Source of the DNA: Brettanomyces bruxellensis
Lineage: Eukaryota; Ascomycota; Pichiomycetes; Pichiales; Pichiaceae
Assembly (NCBI RefSeq): GCF_011074885.1
Contig: NC_054687.1
Location: forward strand, 248,001 to 312,000
Reading direction: 5' to 3'
DNA: 64,000 nt
Under the pieces are notes generated by a model, which saw only the letters and a list, made by a program, of their open reading frames with translations, made no database searches and was not told the origin of the DNA. Positions 18,832 through 30,244 of the stretch are shown piece after piece (the first letter of the stretch is position 1; each line of letters starts with the position of its first letter). The position numbers and the translations under genes were made by a program.

Positions 18832-21486
18832 TCAGTATGCAAGCTTTGGCTCGTAGTCCGGAGGAAGTCCCGTGTACTGGGCCTTGGCCTTCTGGTCAAC
18901 AATGGCATTCTCATCCGAAAGAGAAAACTTGCCGTCGGCATTTTCAATGAAATGCGTCGAAAGCCCGTAGGAGTCCCTTGGGATCCAAAGCTGGGGCTCA
19001 TCGGCAACAACTTCAGGAGTACCATAGTCAACATTATCGGCAATTTCCTTGGAGCAGGCCTCCATCCAGCGGGCCGGCAAGATGGAGCGGGCATACTGGA
19101 AGCCGAGGCTGCGCCGAGGATGGAAAAAGTCCTTGACGCGACCCTTGAAAGATGTTGGAGACAAGATTTTCTTGGCTGCAGCACCGGCAGAGGTTTCAAC
19201 ATCGTTGTTGAGAGACTCGTTGAAAGGGTTTCCAGCGGTTGGTGACGAGCCGGCAGAGTTTGTGCTCTTTTTCTCGTCATCGGAGAGTTTTCTCTCGTTT
19301 GGCGAGTCTGCATCCACGAAGAAGTTCTGGCCTTCAATCTTGATCTGCTTTCTTCCAAGATCCTTGACCGGGTAAGCACCGGATTCACCCAGATCCACCT
19401 CTCTGATGGCACCCATAGGAACGGTGTCGATGACCTTTTCAAAGAGATACCGGAAGTACAAGTGCACGCAGACTGTAAAACCAATGAAGATGGCCTCGAG
19501 AATAACGGCGGGCCAGTTTTTGGCCATGACGAAAAGACCAGTGAGGCAAATTTCCGCAAGGTAGAGGCCAACAAAGACCTCGAACAAAGCCAAGGGGTAG
19601 TTCCGACCCCTGGCATCGTACGAGTGGTCATTGACGTAGGTCAAGTTGTAGAGGAAGGCCACATAGATCATGGCGTAGGCGATGACGACAAATGCAATGA
19701 TGATTGGTGAAATGACACCGTAGCAGAGCAGGATAACAGTGAAAAGCCCGTAGTTGGCGTACGTCGTTCCCCAGGAAGGAGCACTCAAGTTGTTGAACCG
19801 GTTCCACTTCTTCCTTGGTGTTTTATCCAACAATGGGCCGAGCACAAATGAGAGAATGAGACCAACGAGCTGGGCCAAGGCACCGGACGAGATCGAGAGT
19901 CCTTGCAAGAGCATATAACAGATGTAGAAGTTGGATGCTGGAGGAAGGTACTGGGCCAACATGCTCATGGCCGAAGATGGGTCATTGAGGATTTTGGGCA
20001 CGACAGACGAGGCGGCAGATGCCAAAGTGGTCACGATGAAAACCTGAACCACCTGGAATGCAAAATACCACTGCTGGGTCCATCTCTCGACCTGCTGGAC
20101 TGTCAAGCAACCACCAACTTTTCCCATTTTACGGATGAATGGAGGCAAGAGCGACATCAACACGGCAAGGGCCACAGTTGGCAAGATTCCTGTGATGATA
20201 CCCATGAGTTTCTTTGGCATGTTGTTGATGAAACGGAGGAAGTGCACTTTCGAAGTCAAGTAGTTGATATTGGAGATACAGCCAACCACAGCCACTGGAA
20301 TCGACCAGTAGATGATAGTTGCAGTAAGAAGGGAGCTGGCAGCGGTTTTCTTTGAGTTCCTAACGGCAAATCCAACATCGACATTTTCCCAAATCACGTC
20401 TTCCGGAGCCATTCCGGTGAACCGCCGGCTTCTCTTGAGCTGGTCGCAGAATGGAACTGCTTGATATGCCCTTTGCAGCTCCATATGGTTAGGGAACTGG
20501 ATAAACACCACTCCCTGCTTCTTGTGCTCCCCATCAGGGTACTCCGACTGCAATTTTGCCACTTTCTGGTTGTAGTCGCCGAGTTCCTCGAATCCATCGG
20601 TCAAAAGCTGCTTTTTCTTGCCGATAATCGGCTTGTCCCGGTAAGTAGGCAACTTCTTGTCCTTGAAATACGCATGAATGTCGTCTGCAGGCTCTGGGAT
20701 CGGCTTGTGCTTCTTCTCAGCCTTGTTTCTGAGCTTCACTGCCTTGCACAACACCTTAGACACTCCTCCCTCGATCTTGCCTGCGAGTTTTGCTCTCTTC
20801 TTCAACATCTTCTGCAACTTTTTCGTCTCCCGTGGGATGTACACTTTGTTAGCTGCCGGGAAAAGCTTGCTGATTGCTGCCGTGTCGAGTAAATCATCAG
20901 GCACGTTATCAACCATGAGCGTTCTTGAATATGGCAACGAAGAGTACAAAGGCGACGTCTGAAGTGCATGCCTAAAGCTCGTGTAGAACACCAACTCCCT
21001 GTAGATGACGAACATCACGCATCCAAAGAACACCCACGAACAAAAGAGGTGTGCGAACGTCCTCCACTTGTGTGTGTTATGCGAGTAAGAGATGATATCA
21101 AAGCCATTGCTCGAACCACCTCCAGTTGCATCTACCGAGAAAAGTATCGGCCACAAGAAGACACCTGAAATGAGACCAACAACCACAAACATCTGTAAGT
21201 ATCTCAAGAAAAAGTATCCATCCACACCCACTTTTTCGATTGTGTAAGGTGTAGGCTGCTTCAAAAGCATCGTCAACCACGAAAATGCCCCTTTAGGCTG
21301 CTTCTCCGTCCGGAGATTCTCCGGAACCGTGTCCACGACCGAGCGCGGCTCATAAACCCGGTGATACTTCCTCTTCGCCACCACAAATATGATGACAAAA
21401 ACGCAAAACACAATCAAGTTAATGATAAGTGTCGACAAGAACGCAGAGACAGATGATCCCGTCTGCTGTGGGGATGAACTCGACAT
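18832..21486 (-). CDS. PHM7: OSCA/TMEM63 (DUF221) family membrane protein, PHM7-like
   Basis: A multi-pass protein of 884 residues in the osmosensitive calcium-permeable channel family (Csc1, Rsn1, Phm7, Spo75 in yeast). It starts with an N-terminal membrane segment (AFLSTLIINLIVFCVFVIIF), then KRKYHRVYEPRSV and GYFFLRYLQMF. A long cytosolic loop (about 200-375) is rich in Lys and carries SRTLMVDNVPDDL, the RRM-like insert typical of the family. The conserved channel half holds FLRFINNMPKKLMGIITGILPT, SLLPPFIRKMGK and ASNFYICYMLLQGLS. A DUF4463-like tail ends in PPDYEPKLAY. The close match of the first 100 residues and the tail to Phm7 as I recall it favours PHM7 over RSN1, but the paralog is not certain. 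Probably plasma membrane or ER. Confidence 0.85.
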   Translation of the reverse strand: MSSSSPQQTGSSVSAFLSTLIINLIVFCVFVIIFVVAKRKYHRVYEPRSVVDTVPENLRTEKQPKGAFSWLTMLLKQPTPYTIEKVGVDGYFFLRYLQMFVVVGLISGVFLWPILFSVDATGGGSSNGFDIISYSHNTHKWRTFAHLFCSWVFFGCVMFVIYRELVFYTSFRHALQTSPLYSSLPYSRTLMVDNVPDDLLDTAAISKLFPAANKVYIPRETKKLQKMLKKRAKLAGKIEGGVSKVLCKAVKLRNKAEKKHKPIPEPADDIHAYFKDKKLPTYRDKPIIGKKKQLLTDGFEELGDYNQKVAKLQSEYPDGEHKKQGVVFIQFPNHMELQRAYQAVPFCDQLKRSRRFTGMAPEDVIWENVDVGFAVRNSKKTAASSLLTATIIYWSIPVAVVGCISNINYLTSKVHFLRFINNMPKKLMGIITGILPTVALAVLMSLLPPFIRKMGKVGGCLTVQQVERWTQQWYFAFQVVQVFIVTTLASAASSVVPKILNDPSSAMSMLAQYLPPASNFYICYMLLQGLSISSGALAQLVGLILSFVLGPLLDKTPRKKWNRFNNLSAPSWGTTYANYGLFTVILLCYGVISPIIIAFVVIAYAMIYVAFLYNLTYVNDHSYDARGRNYPLALFEVFVGLYLAEICLTGLFVMAKNWPAVILEAIFIGFTVCVHLYFRYLFEKVIDTVPMGAIREVDLGESGAYPVKDLGRKQIKIEGQNFFVDADSPNERKLSDDEKKSTNSAGSSPTAGNPFNESLNNDVETSAGAAAKKILSPTSFKGRVKDFFHPRRSLGFQYARSILPARWMEACSKEIADNVDYGTPEVVADEPQLWIPRDSYGLSTHFIENADGKFSLSDENAIVDQKAKAQYTGLPPDYEPKLAY

Positions 21487-23412
21487 CTTGCTTTATATTT
21501 CGTCTCTTTCGACTCCTAATGCAAAAAAGGGCCTCTGAAAATGCTCTTAAAACTGTGCTTTGAAAGCTATACTCTGAAACTATGCCCTTCGAAAACTTTG
21601 CTTTGCCCTGATGATGTACTATTTAAATCAAACAATCTCCAGTGCTTTACTCAGTATGCGATAGGCTGAATAAATCGGTGTGAAAACCCTGGCTGGAGAA
21701 AGAGGCGAAAAGAAAAAAAGTGAGTAGAGAAGGGAAGGAAACAAGTAAGCTTAAGTAGCAGATAAACAATTGTAATTAATTGAGTGCAAGATGATGCTTC
21801 TCTAGAGAAGCAAAATGTGTGGAAAAGGATAACGCAAAACAAACAAATAATGAAGGGAAAAATTAGGCAGAACAATGCCAGAAGGGGAAAAAAAAGAACG
21901 CACACAAAAATTAACCACTAAACAACCATAAAAACAGTTGCCTGTTAGTGCGGCGACCAGGGGCCAGAGAAAAGTTTTCGGTGACAAAGAAAAAAAAAAG
22001 AAAAAAAAATCTGAAAGAAAAAAATAAATAGAGAGAAAAAAACAATGCACGAGGGGAAATTTCCTACAGAAACACTTTCTGCTCTACGTAAACAAACAGC
22101 ACGCTCGGTGGCAAGTCAATAGAAGAAAAAAAGTTTTTTACGATTCTGCAGGAACAATAGCGTGTTTTGGCAAACCTCCAAATGGGGAATGACCAATGGT
22201 AGGTGGGCCAATCAGAATTGCGGAAACTGCTTTTTTCTTTTTAGCTTTTTTTTGACCATAAGCTTAAGGAGAAGATTTCTTTATAGCCACAAACTTGTCT
22301 CCCAAAATTCTATGCATTGTCTTACTCGTTAGTGGGTGTGATGGACAGCACTCTCTTTAGTGCTAAGGGTTGGAGGCTCAGCCACGCGATCTACCCTTTT
22401 TTTTATGCAGTGTTACCACAATATGGGAATCTGGTCCAGCCACCCATTTTCTATTTTCTTAAGATTGCGTCTTTTGCATGTTTATTCCTGCATAGAATGC
22501 TTATTTTTATATTCCACGCGTCTACCATTTTCCCTTATCTTTTTACAAAGCTGCATTTTTAAAGCTTTCTTCAAATGTACAACACTACCATCAATACACT
22601 AATATGGCACTATTCATTGCTTGTCACAATTTTTTTACATACATTTCATTAACTGCTCCTGGATTCTGTGATTATTGAATTAGATAATTAATCAATATCC
22701 TTGCTCTTGGGAATTTTGAACCGAGCTTTATCGCGCATCATTTCTCGTTTGCTGATTCTCTTATTTCTATTCAAATTTATTTTATTTATTATGCTTCTCT
22801 TACCTTTTTCTTGCTTTCGAACTTTTATCTAGACCACTGACTGCTTATTGCCTTCGTCCTATTTTAGATTGCGCTACTAGATAATTTTTTTCCCCTCGCT
22901 TAAGATTGCTGTTCCACGCACTTGCTACACCCGTGAACCAAACATTGCATCTGCTTTACACCCGTACACCTCACTTTCCCCAAACTTGACGGCTTCTTGC
23001 CTAATTTTTTGGTGAATGAGGTAACGATGATTAATTTTAATTAGGCGGAGCATACGCGCGGCAATATACGTCCAGTCAAACTAGCTTGGGGTTTTTGCTT
23101 TGTTTATTTGCATGATTTTAACAAAACGTTATAGGTATACCAATCGGTGTAAGCTTTGTCGAAGCAAAAGATATATCTTGGACTGAAAATTTTGGATCTG
23201 ACAAACAAAATTAGCGTGTTTGAAAAGATAAACACAGAAACAATACAATAAAACGGCAAGCCACTCGAAACTAATTCACGCGTTGAATTTTGGTACATTA
23301 TTAATAAACTGTGCAAAAACGTACTCGCAATACAAGAGCTACATAGCGTTAACTTTTATTCTAGAAACAACGCTCCGTGAACAGGAAAAAGAAAGAGGGA
23401 AAAAGAATTATA
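21487..23412. other. Long divergent spacer between PHM7-like gene and MAF1
   Basis: 1.9 kb, AT-rich with A-rich tracts near 21985-22035. Small open frames here look random. TTGCGGAAAC occurs near 22218. No gene or RNA was recognised. Confidence 0.45.
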
Positions 23413-25095
23413 ATGAAGGTAAGTGAGAACTAAAAGTAGAGATGCAAGATCACCACTCGGTTGCCAAGGATGCACTAATTGAGGCTTTTTCGGGGTTGCC
23501 AATCGCTTAATTTTGATGGTCGGTGACGGGGATGCCATTAAAAACCGATGCAATTTTTAAAAGTGGTGTGCTCTTCACAGAATTGGACAAGTTACTAACA
23601 CATCACCGACTAACAGTATATTGATGAATTTGATATTGAACTGGTGAACCAGTCGATGACGTTCGATACGACAGATATGCACGTACAGGGAACATGCGAC
23701 TTGTTCACGACAAAGCCAATTGGGATAGATCGCAAGCTCTATAAAAGGCTTGATAGGCGATATTCAGCTTCAAGACACGATACGTCCAGTTCTGAGGATG
23801 AGTATTCGAAAGAACATAGGGACTCAATTGGGCGGTCGAATAGTGACTCGAAGATGATAGAGAAACCGATGATTCGGAGTTTGACCGAGAAAAAGAGCAT
23901 GGAGGAGTTGAAAAAGAAAACTGGAGACAGCACGAGTGTACAGGAGCAGAAAAGCAAAGAAACACCGAATAATGTGACGGTGGATGGTACCAAAGCTGGA
24001 GAACACGGCCAGTTTATCAGTCCGCAGTTTATGCAGCTGAAAAAGCGTTCTTACAGTTATTCGTACCCGTACAAACGGTCGCAATTGGCGAAATTTCTGC
24101 TGAATAGCAACATTTCCGGCAAGCACGGACGAGAAAGAGGTCATGGGATGGGGATATTGGGATCCGGCAACTCTATCCACTCCGAGAATGGCACCAAACC
24201 GCGTTCGAAGTCTTTCCACTACTCGATGACAGGAAATAGTGGTGAAGCTTTGGATTTGCTAAGGTCCAACCGAGATACAGATACAATGGACTATTATTCG
24301 CCGTTTGGACCACTTAGCAGGCAGTCGTCGAGACGGCTTTTCGCGTATTTGATTGCAATTCTCAACTCGACGTATCCGGACCACGATTTTTCGCTGGTGC
24401 AACCGACAAACTTCACACTTTTAACATCGCCAGAGGTGCTCATAAAGCGTGTGAACTCACTGCTTATATCATTGGGCAAGTCGAAGGGATTAGACTGGAT
24501 CTGGCAAACTATAGACACGCACATGGATGTTGCACAGTGCACGTGCTTCCAGTATGAGCCTGAGCAGTCGTTTTTGGGCGATCTTCCCGGTACTCTGTGG
24601 TGTAATATGTACTTCATGTACAACAAGAAACGCAAAAGAGTTGCTTTTCTTTACTTCCGGGCCACAACTCTTCAAGCTGTCAAAAGCGGGTCTACTGCAA
24701 GTCTCAGCACTGATGAAAGGAGAGATGGGCGTACAGGTGGCTCAAGTGTGGATGAAGAATATGATTTGCGTGATGAGACGAGATTTTCTCGCAATACCAA
24801 CAGCCCGATATATGAAGATGTATTTGATGAAGATGACGAGGACAATCCTGCGGATTTGGATGGCCACGAGGTGTCTGGAGATCCTAAAAGCCAATCACAA
24901 GAGACCGCCGATGGAAAATTGATTGATAAAGAAGATCTGGAAGAAGTTGATGAAGAAGAAAATGAAGATAGGGTAGGAGACTCTGATTCAGACTATGCAA
25001 TGGATGAGGATGAGCTTGCAAATGAGAACCAGGATGATGAAGATGACTATGGGAACTCGGCTGAGATTATGACTGACGGCATGGATATAAGTTGA
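23413..25095 (+). CDS. MAF1: MAF1, negative regulator of RNA polymerase III (two exons)
   Basis: Maf1 represses RNA polymerase III in response to stress and TORC1/PKA signals; it shuttles between cytoplasm and nucleus by phosphorylation. The gene has a 6-nt first exon (ATG AAG, 23413-23418) and an intron (23419-23616); exon 2 starts at 23617. The junction gives MKYIDEFDIELVNQ, matching the S. cerevisiae start MKFIDELDIERVNQ, which an unspliced reading would lose. The total is 494 residues. Conserved box A is VNQSMTFDTTDMHVQGTCDLFTTKPIGIDRKLYK. A Ser/Lys-rich linker follows with likely kinase sites (KRRSYSYSYPYKRS and RSKSFHYS style). Boxes B and C include SRRLFAYLIAILNSTYPDHDFS and LWCNMYFMYNKKRKRVAFLYF. 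The acidic Asp/Glu-rich tail (about 390-494) is longer than I recall for S. cerevisiae. Confidence 0.95.
23419..23616 (+). other. MAF1: MAF1 intron
   Basis: Donor GTAAGT at 23419-23424, a perfect TACTAAC branch site at 23593-23599, and acceptor AACAG ending at 23616. The length is 198 nt. It splits the gene after codon 2, in phase 0. I recall a MAF1 intron at the very 5' end in S. cerevisiae too. Confidence 0.93.
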
Positions 25096-25547
25096 GTGTC
25101 ACAGAGTATGGTACTTAGAGACTGAATAAAAATGACAAGTAGAGATTAAGAAAGGACGCCTATACGTAAGGTCCGGGTTGAATTTAAGAAGTGTAGTGAT
25201 TGTAGATGTTAATCGAACTTATGCTAGTAGATGTGGCGGATGCAGTAGATGGATTTGTTGCAGCATATTTATATATTACCGGATGACATTCGCAACAGAG
25301 AATGCTCTCTGATTTAGTCCTTTAACATTTTCCGGCATTTTCCTCAACAATGTTGGATCTGCGAATTTCAGAATTTTTCAGCGCGTCAAAAAAAAATAAA
25401 AAAAAAATAAAAAAAAAAAGGTTAGACGCGGTCGTTGCTATCGAGGGTTTTTCACTCTAAAGATAGAAGTACTAGAAACGTTAGCAATCAAGAAACCCAG
25501 CAAGAACATCGGGCTCATGTGCATGCAAAGGCACACAGGAAAATCAT
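25096..25547. other. Spacer between MAF1 and RAD57
   Basis: 452 bp. An interrupted A tract (A9-T-A9-T-A10-like) runs 25387-25420, followed by GACGCG near 25425, which contains the ACGCG core of MCB cell-cycle sites. This is presumed RAD57 promoter. Confidence 0.45.
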
Positions 25548-27095
25548 ATGGACTTTACCAAGCAATCAGATGCTAGCGTGCCTGCCATATTGGACGATCA
25601 GTTTGCCGATGTTACTACTGCGTTTAAAAACAGCGGGATTTTGACAAGTGAGCTTTTGATCCGCTCAGCGGAGTCTTTAGCACGCAGTACGGGCATTTCA
25701 GAGGATCGTGTTAGAACGTTTGTTGCACAGTACAAGCAGGAATGCTGGTCAGTGATGGATCAGGACAAAACCTTACAGAATTTGTATGAGAATAGCATGA
25801 AAAAAGATGCTCACGTGAGCTTTACCACCGGAGATGATGAACTAGACTCGTGTCTAAATGGAGGAATCCCGTGTGGATATCTGATAGAAGTGAGCGGCAG
25901 TTCTTCCACCGGGAAATCCAATCTGTTGATGAGTCTTGCCGCGACGATTCAGCTTCCTGTCGAGTTTGGAGGACTTGGCAAGTCTGTTTTTGAGAAGGAA
26001 AAGCACCAAACGGTAAAGACGATGTACATCAGCACGGAATCCTCGTTAAGCACGCGCAGATTGGAGCAAATTATGAACTATTATCGGGATTTGATGCAGG
26101 GGAACGGCATCGAGGACCCGGAGATGCTTCCAAGCATGGAAAATGTGCTCACTACTTCATTTCCCATAGCAGATTTGGAATCTCAAGACAGATGCCTCTT
26201 CTACCAACTTCCAGCCATGCTGGAGCGCGATCCGGGGATTAAGCTTGTTGTCATCGATTCTATCACGCATCATGTGCGGGCAGAACGTCGGTTTTGGGAC
26301 AGGGATACGTATATCACGCAAACTTGTACGTTTCTTAAACAGCTGAGTCTCAAACATGGAATTACAATTATCGTGAGTAACCAGATGACGGACAAACCAC
26401 CGACGGGGATATTTTCGTCGCGGAACGACGTGCTTTACAAGATGAACGTGGACTATCAGATGAGCTGGTTGGTCGGCTGGAACGACCTAGGTGTTATATA
26501 TAGACAGCTGATGATCCGAAGACGGAAAAAGCGGCCTTGGGAGATTAAAACTGGCGAAGAAGCTGCAATAGACAGCTATGATGGTATAAGATATCCGGAA
26601 GAGCAGGCAGATGGAGACGAAGAAGCGACAAACGAACATGTGGATGATGCAAATGGTACAAGTATCTCAGTAAAAGAGCAATTGCGCTCAGAGAGAAGGC
26701 AACTGTTTGAATCCAAGTACAAAAGGGAGCTGTCGCATATCAGGACGATTCCTGCATTGGGGATGCCGCTATTGAACGTGATAGACTGCCGGATTATGCT
26801 CAGGAAGCGGTCAATTCCGATCTTAAATGAGGATTTGATAGATGAATTCAGTGTTGATCTTGGGATTGACACCAGTGCTTTGAGGAGCTCAGAATCAGCT
26901 TCGCAGACACAGGAAGATGCCAAAGACGGGCAAAAGCAGCCCAGCTTTGCCGATATGTTGGCGTCCAACGAGTATTTGGCACACAACTTTGAGACTGAGC
27001 GTTTTATGGATGTCGTTTTCAGTCCATTGGTGGCATCTGGACAGAGGAAAGTGTGCAAGTTCGAGATATGGAAGGGTGGTATACGGCACGGTTGA
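25548..27095 (+). CDS. RAD57: RAD57, RecA/Rad51 paralog of homologous recombination
   Basis: Rad57 pairs with Rad55 and stabilises the Rad51 filament on single-stranded DNA during double-strand-break repair in the nucleus. The protein has 515 residues, longer than about 460 in S. cerevisiae as I recall. An N-terminal helix-hairpin-like region is LTSELLIRSAESLARSTGISEDRV. The RecA core has Walker A GSSSTGKS at 117-124 and a TESSLSTRRLEQIM element typical of Rad57. Walker B is KLVVIDSITHHVR at about 231, and ITIIVSNQMTDKP is the L2-side strand. An acidic insertion at about 345-375 (EEQADGDEEATNEHVDDA) and residues after 440 account for the extra length. The CTG codon in SNLLM reads sensibly as Leu. 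Confidence 0.92.
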   Translation: MDFTKQSDASVPAILDDQFADVTTAFKNSGILTSELLIRSAESLARSTGISEDRVRTFVAQYKQECWSVMDQDKTLQNLYENSMKKDAHVSFTTGDDELDSCLNGGIPCGYLIEVSGSSSTGKSNLLMSLAATIQLPVEFGGLGKSVFEKEKHQTVKTMYISTESSLSTRRLEQIMNYYRDLMQGNGIEDPEMLPSMENVLTTSFPIADLESQDRCLFYQLPAMLERDPGIKLVVIDSITHHVRAERRFWDRDTYITQTCTFLKQLSLKHGITIIVSNQMTDKPPTGIFSSRNDVLYKMNVDYQMSWLVGWNDLGVIYRQLMIRRRKKRPWEIKTGEEAAIDSYDGIRYPEEQADGDEEATNEHVDDANGTSISVKEQLRSERRQLFESKYKRELSHIRTIPALGMPLLNVIDCRIMLRKRSIPILNEDLIDEFSVDLGIDTSALRSSESASQTQEDAKDGQKQPSFADMLASNEYLAHNFETERFMDVVFSPLVASGQRKVCKFEIWKGGIRHG

Positions 27096-27246
27096 AATGG
27101 GAGCCATCGTTACTGTCATTTATTTAAATATAGGTTTCAATACATAATTGCATTAAGGGAGGAGAAGTCACAATAGTGAAAACTGGTACGCGGATAGAAA
27201 TAAAACGTTTAGACAAACAATAAGAAGAAGTTTTGCCACTACAAGA

Positions 27247-28182
27247 TCAATCCCAGTGCTCAAAGCCTAGGTTCTTTCCCCAGGAATCGGTGATAAACCT
27301 CTTTGGGTTTTCAACGCCGAACTGATCCAGCTTCTTCAACTCCTCAGCAGTGAGTTTGACCACCTTAAAGCCAGTTCTGATCCGGTTGACGTTTTGTGAC
27401 CTTGGAAGAACAACTCTGCCTGCCTGTGCGTGGTAATTGACGAGAATATCAACCGGATGCACGCCATACTTTGTGGCAAGCTCCTGGACTACTGGAATCT
27501 TCAAGTTTGGTGCACCGTTGGAGCCTAGAGGAGAGTAAGCCTCGACGACGATTTTGTGCTCCTTGCAAAATTGAACCAATTCAACTTGTGGCAAGTGCGG
27601 ATGCAATTCGACCTGCTCGGCAGCAGGAACAACGTCAGTCTCGTCTAGCAATCTCTTTAACATTGCAACTGTGTAGTTGGAAACACCAATGGCCTTGGCC
27701 TTGCCGGTGTTCTTGTAGATGTCAATCATCTTTTTCCATGTTTCCAAGTAGTCGACGTCCAAAATGCGCACATTTCCGTCGGCATCTCTTGGAACGGCGG
27801 GCTTTCCTTCGGCACCAGAATCAAACGCAAGCGGCCAATGCTGTAATAACAGATCCACATAGTCCAATTGCAAATCCTTCAAAGAAGTTTCGAGTGACTT
27901 TAGTGGGTTGTTCCATAGGGAGGGCCACACTTTTGTGGTGACGAAAATATCCTCTCTCTTGATTTTTCCCGATCCAATCAACTCGGAAAGCACTTCGCCA
28001 ATGAGTTTTTCGGTTCCGTAGTACCAGGCGGTATCAATGTGCCTGTATCCGGCTTCTAGAATTGCCACTTTCAACGCATCCTTGAACTTATAGCGGAATT
28101 CTTCATCGCACACAGTTCCAAAGCCAACCGCTGGAATTTTAGCGCCGGTATTTAGGGCAATATCAATATTTAGCGCGGACAT
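27247..28182 (-). CDS. Aldo-keto reductase (Gcy1/Ypr1-type)
   Basis: An NADPH-dependent carbonyl reductase of 311 residues with an intact catalytic tetrad: D50 and Y55 (YRHIDTAWYYGTEK), K84 (VTTKVW) and H115 (LLLQHWP). The cofactor region is VVLPRSQNVNRIRTGFKV, and the C-terminal loop ends WGKNLGFEHWD. The start is the ATG at 28182; the frame is open further upstream only through a GTG, and the extra residues do not resemble the family. Likely substrates are aldehydes, methylglyoxal or glycerol-type polyols, but specificity cannot be read. The tail is like Gcy1/Ypr1 or xylose-reductase-like members. It is convergent with RAD57, 151 bp apart. Confidence 0.92.
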   Translation of the reverse strand: MSALNIDIALNTGAKIPAVGFGTVCDEEFRYKFKDALKVAILEAGYRHIDTAWYYGTEKLIGEVLSELIGSGKIKREDIFVTTKVWPSLWNNPLKSLETSLKDLQLDYVDLLLQHWPLAFDSGAEGKPAVPRDADGNVRILDVDYLETWKKMIDIYKNTGKAKAIGVSNYTVAMLKRLLDETDVVPAAEQVELHPHLPQVELVQFCKEHKIVVEAYSPLGSNGAPNLKIPVVQELATKYGVHPVDILVNYHAQAGRVVLPRSQNVNRIRTGFKVVKLTAEELKKLDQFGVENPKRFITDSWGKNLGFEHWD

Positions 28183-29380
28183 CTTTTCTGGTAATAATTT
28201 CCCACTTGTTTGCTGAGTGGGAAAGCTGGATATCCGGGAAATGGCCGCCTGCTGGACCACACTGCAGAATTGGGAAAATAGGCCGCTATTTATACCGAAG
28301 TGAAAGAGGTGGTGAGTGGAAAAAATTGGCAGGAAAACGGAAATACGAGTTATCTGAAAAGCAGAGAACGGGGTTGCTTAAACCGTCTGAGCTTGCCGGT
28401 TAGTGCATGTTCGCGAAACTAATTCGTAATACGATTTGCACCCCGCAGAAAGTACTAAGTGCGATGAATCAATTTGGATAACGGAGGGGGCTATCCGGGG
28501 TCCGTAGCTCCATTACCCGGTCAGTTTAACAATGTCGTGTTGACTAAAGTTGCTTACGTGTTTTATATTTGAGGTTTAAAGGTCGAGAATCGAGTAGCTA
28601 TGCGATTGTTGGATTATGCGAAGTAGAGGTGAATGATTAGTAATGTGATAATGAGTATGTAAGAGACACAATGAACGGAAAAGTGCAAAGTGTATAACTT
28701 AATATGAAAAGTAAGATCATACTAACATGGTAGTAGTAGTGCAGTCAGGACAATTGGATGATGTCACTGTCTGGATATCCATATGGTGTTTACTTATTTC
28801 TTTTCCAATTTTGAGAATTTAGGAATGGAACAACCTGGATAACGGAAAATGCTGAACGCACAAAGCTGAACAATAACGGAAAATGCTCCTGGTGTATGAA
28901 TGCATCGAATCATACCAAGTGTAGTGGATTGGTGTATCTAAAGTGCTACACCGCCTTGCTTTATCCCTGGAAGCATTGTTCAATAAGATCAGCATGGGAT
29001 AAGCGAAAAGAGATAAATGGTAGAGTTAGGCAGCGGGACGGAGAATATAGTGATATATACTGAGTACTTGATGTGGAGGTCGTAACGTGGTATTATCAGA
29101 AAATAGATGGTTGTGTAAAGCACAACAGTAATATGCAGCTCTTAGATGATTACATGGTTAATAAATTATGAGGTAGAACGGCACAGAATTTAGGGAGGGG
29201 AAGTATTGAAATATACATTAAGAGTAACAATAGTATCAAGGTATAGTGCTAAGATATTATACCAAGCGAGATAGTAATACCAAGTAAGAGTATACTAAGT
29301 GAGATAGCAATATTGAGCGAGAGTAATATGTGAGAGAGTAATACCGGGCAATTCATCAGAAAATAGAGACATCTAGCTAA
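28183..29380. other. AT-rich spacer 5' of the aldo-keto reductase
   Basis: No gene seen. Imperfect short repeats such as GAGATAGTAATACCAAGTAAGAG occur at 29265-29345. Confidence 0.4.
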
Positions 29381-29389
29381 ACACAACTA

Positions 29390-30240
29390 CAAAAAACCAG
29401 CAATGTCATCTATAGAATGCTTAAGCATGGTAACAAGCAAGCAACAATGTCATTCATAGGATGTAGTTTAGGCACAGTAAGTGATCGTTTTATGTTAACA
29501 AATATATCATCTATAACATCTACCTTAGCACATATACTAAATACGAAGCACCAGCATTAATATCTAGCACGTAATTTAGAAATGACAGCCAGTATATTTA
29601 TGATGCCAACATGTCATCTATAGTATATAGTTTAGGGACAAACTAGCGCGCTCAAAACACCAATATATCATCTATAGCCAATTAGATATGTTAATGGCCA
29701 AAAGTAGTAAGTAGCACTTGCTAGTTTATTATAACACCAAGATAACATCTAGCTTAGCGCATATACTAAATACAAAGACCCCAATGCTATGTATAGCATG
29801 TAGGAGTATAATTAGTATACTTGAAACACCAACAAGTCGTCTATAGCATATAGTCTAGGGATTTAACTAGCACACATAAAACGCTAACGTAACATCTACA
29901 GCCAATTAGATATGTTAATGGCCAGATGTAGTAACACTTGCTATTTGGATACAATGTCATCTATACTATCTAATTTTAGCACAGCTACTAAACAAAGACT
30001 TCAATGCTATGTATAGTATGTGGAAACGTAATTAGTATACTTAAGACACCTTCATAACATCTATAGCATCTATAACATCTAGTATTGACAGCTACTAAAT
30101 ACAAAAGCACCAACATACCATCCAGTCTTGACAGCTATTAAACGAAGACTCCAATTATATGTATAACATTTACAAAAGTAACTAGTGTTAGTGTACTTAA
30201 AACGCCAACATCTAGCAGTGACAGCTACTGAATACAAAAG
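29390..30240. repeat. Diverged tandem array of about 230-bp units downstream of UPF1
   Basis: Blocks recur in the same order: CCAATTAGATATGTTAATGG (about 29679 and 29911), then CACTTGCTA, then an ACTAAA-TACAAAG block, then AATGCTATGTATAG (about 29791 and 30003), then AATTAGTATACTT, then ACATCTATAG. The first two units are about 232 bp apart and later units are shortened. It reaches to the stop codon of UPF1 at 30245. It may be decayed satellite-like DNA; there is no coding capacity. Confidence 0.7.
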
Positions 30241-30244
30241 CAGC

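Noticed and set aside
23644..23646. MAF1 starting at 23644
   Set aside because: The codon there is GTG, and the upstream splice model restores the conserved N-terminus.
28183..30244. Centromere or replication origin
   Set aside because: Repeats and AT-richness alone are not sufficient, and no consensus element could be recognised.
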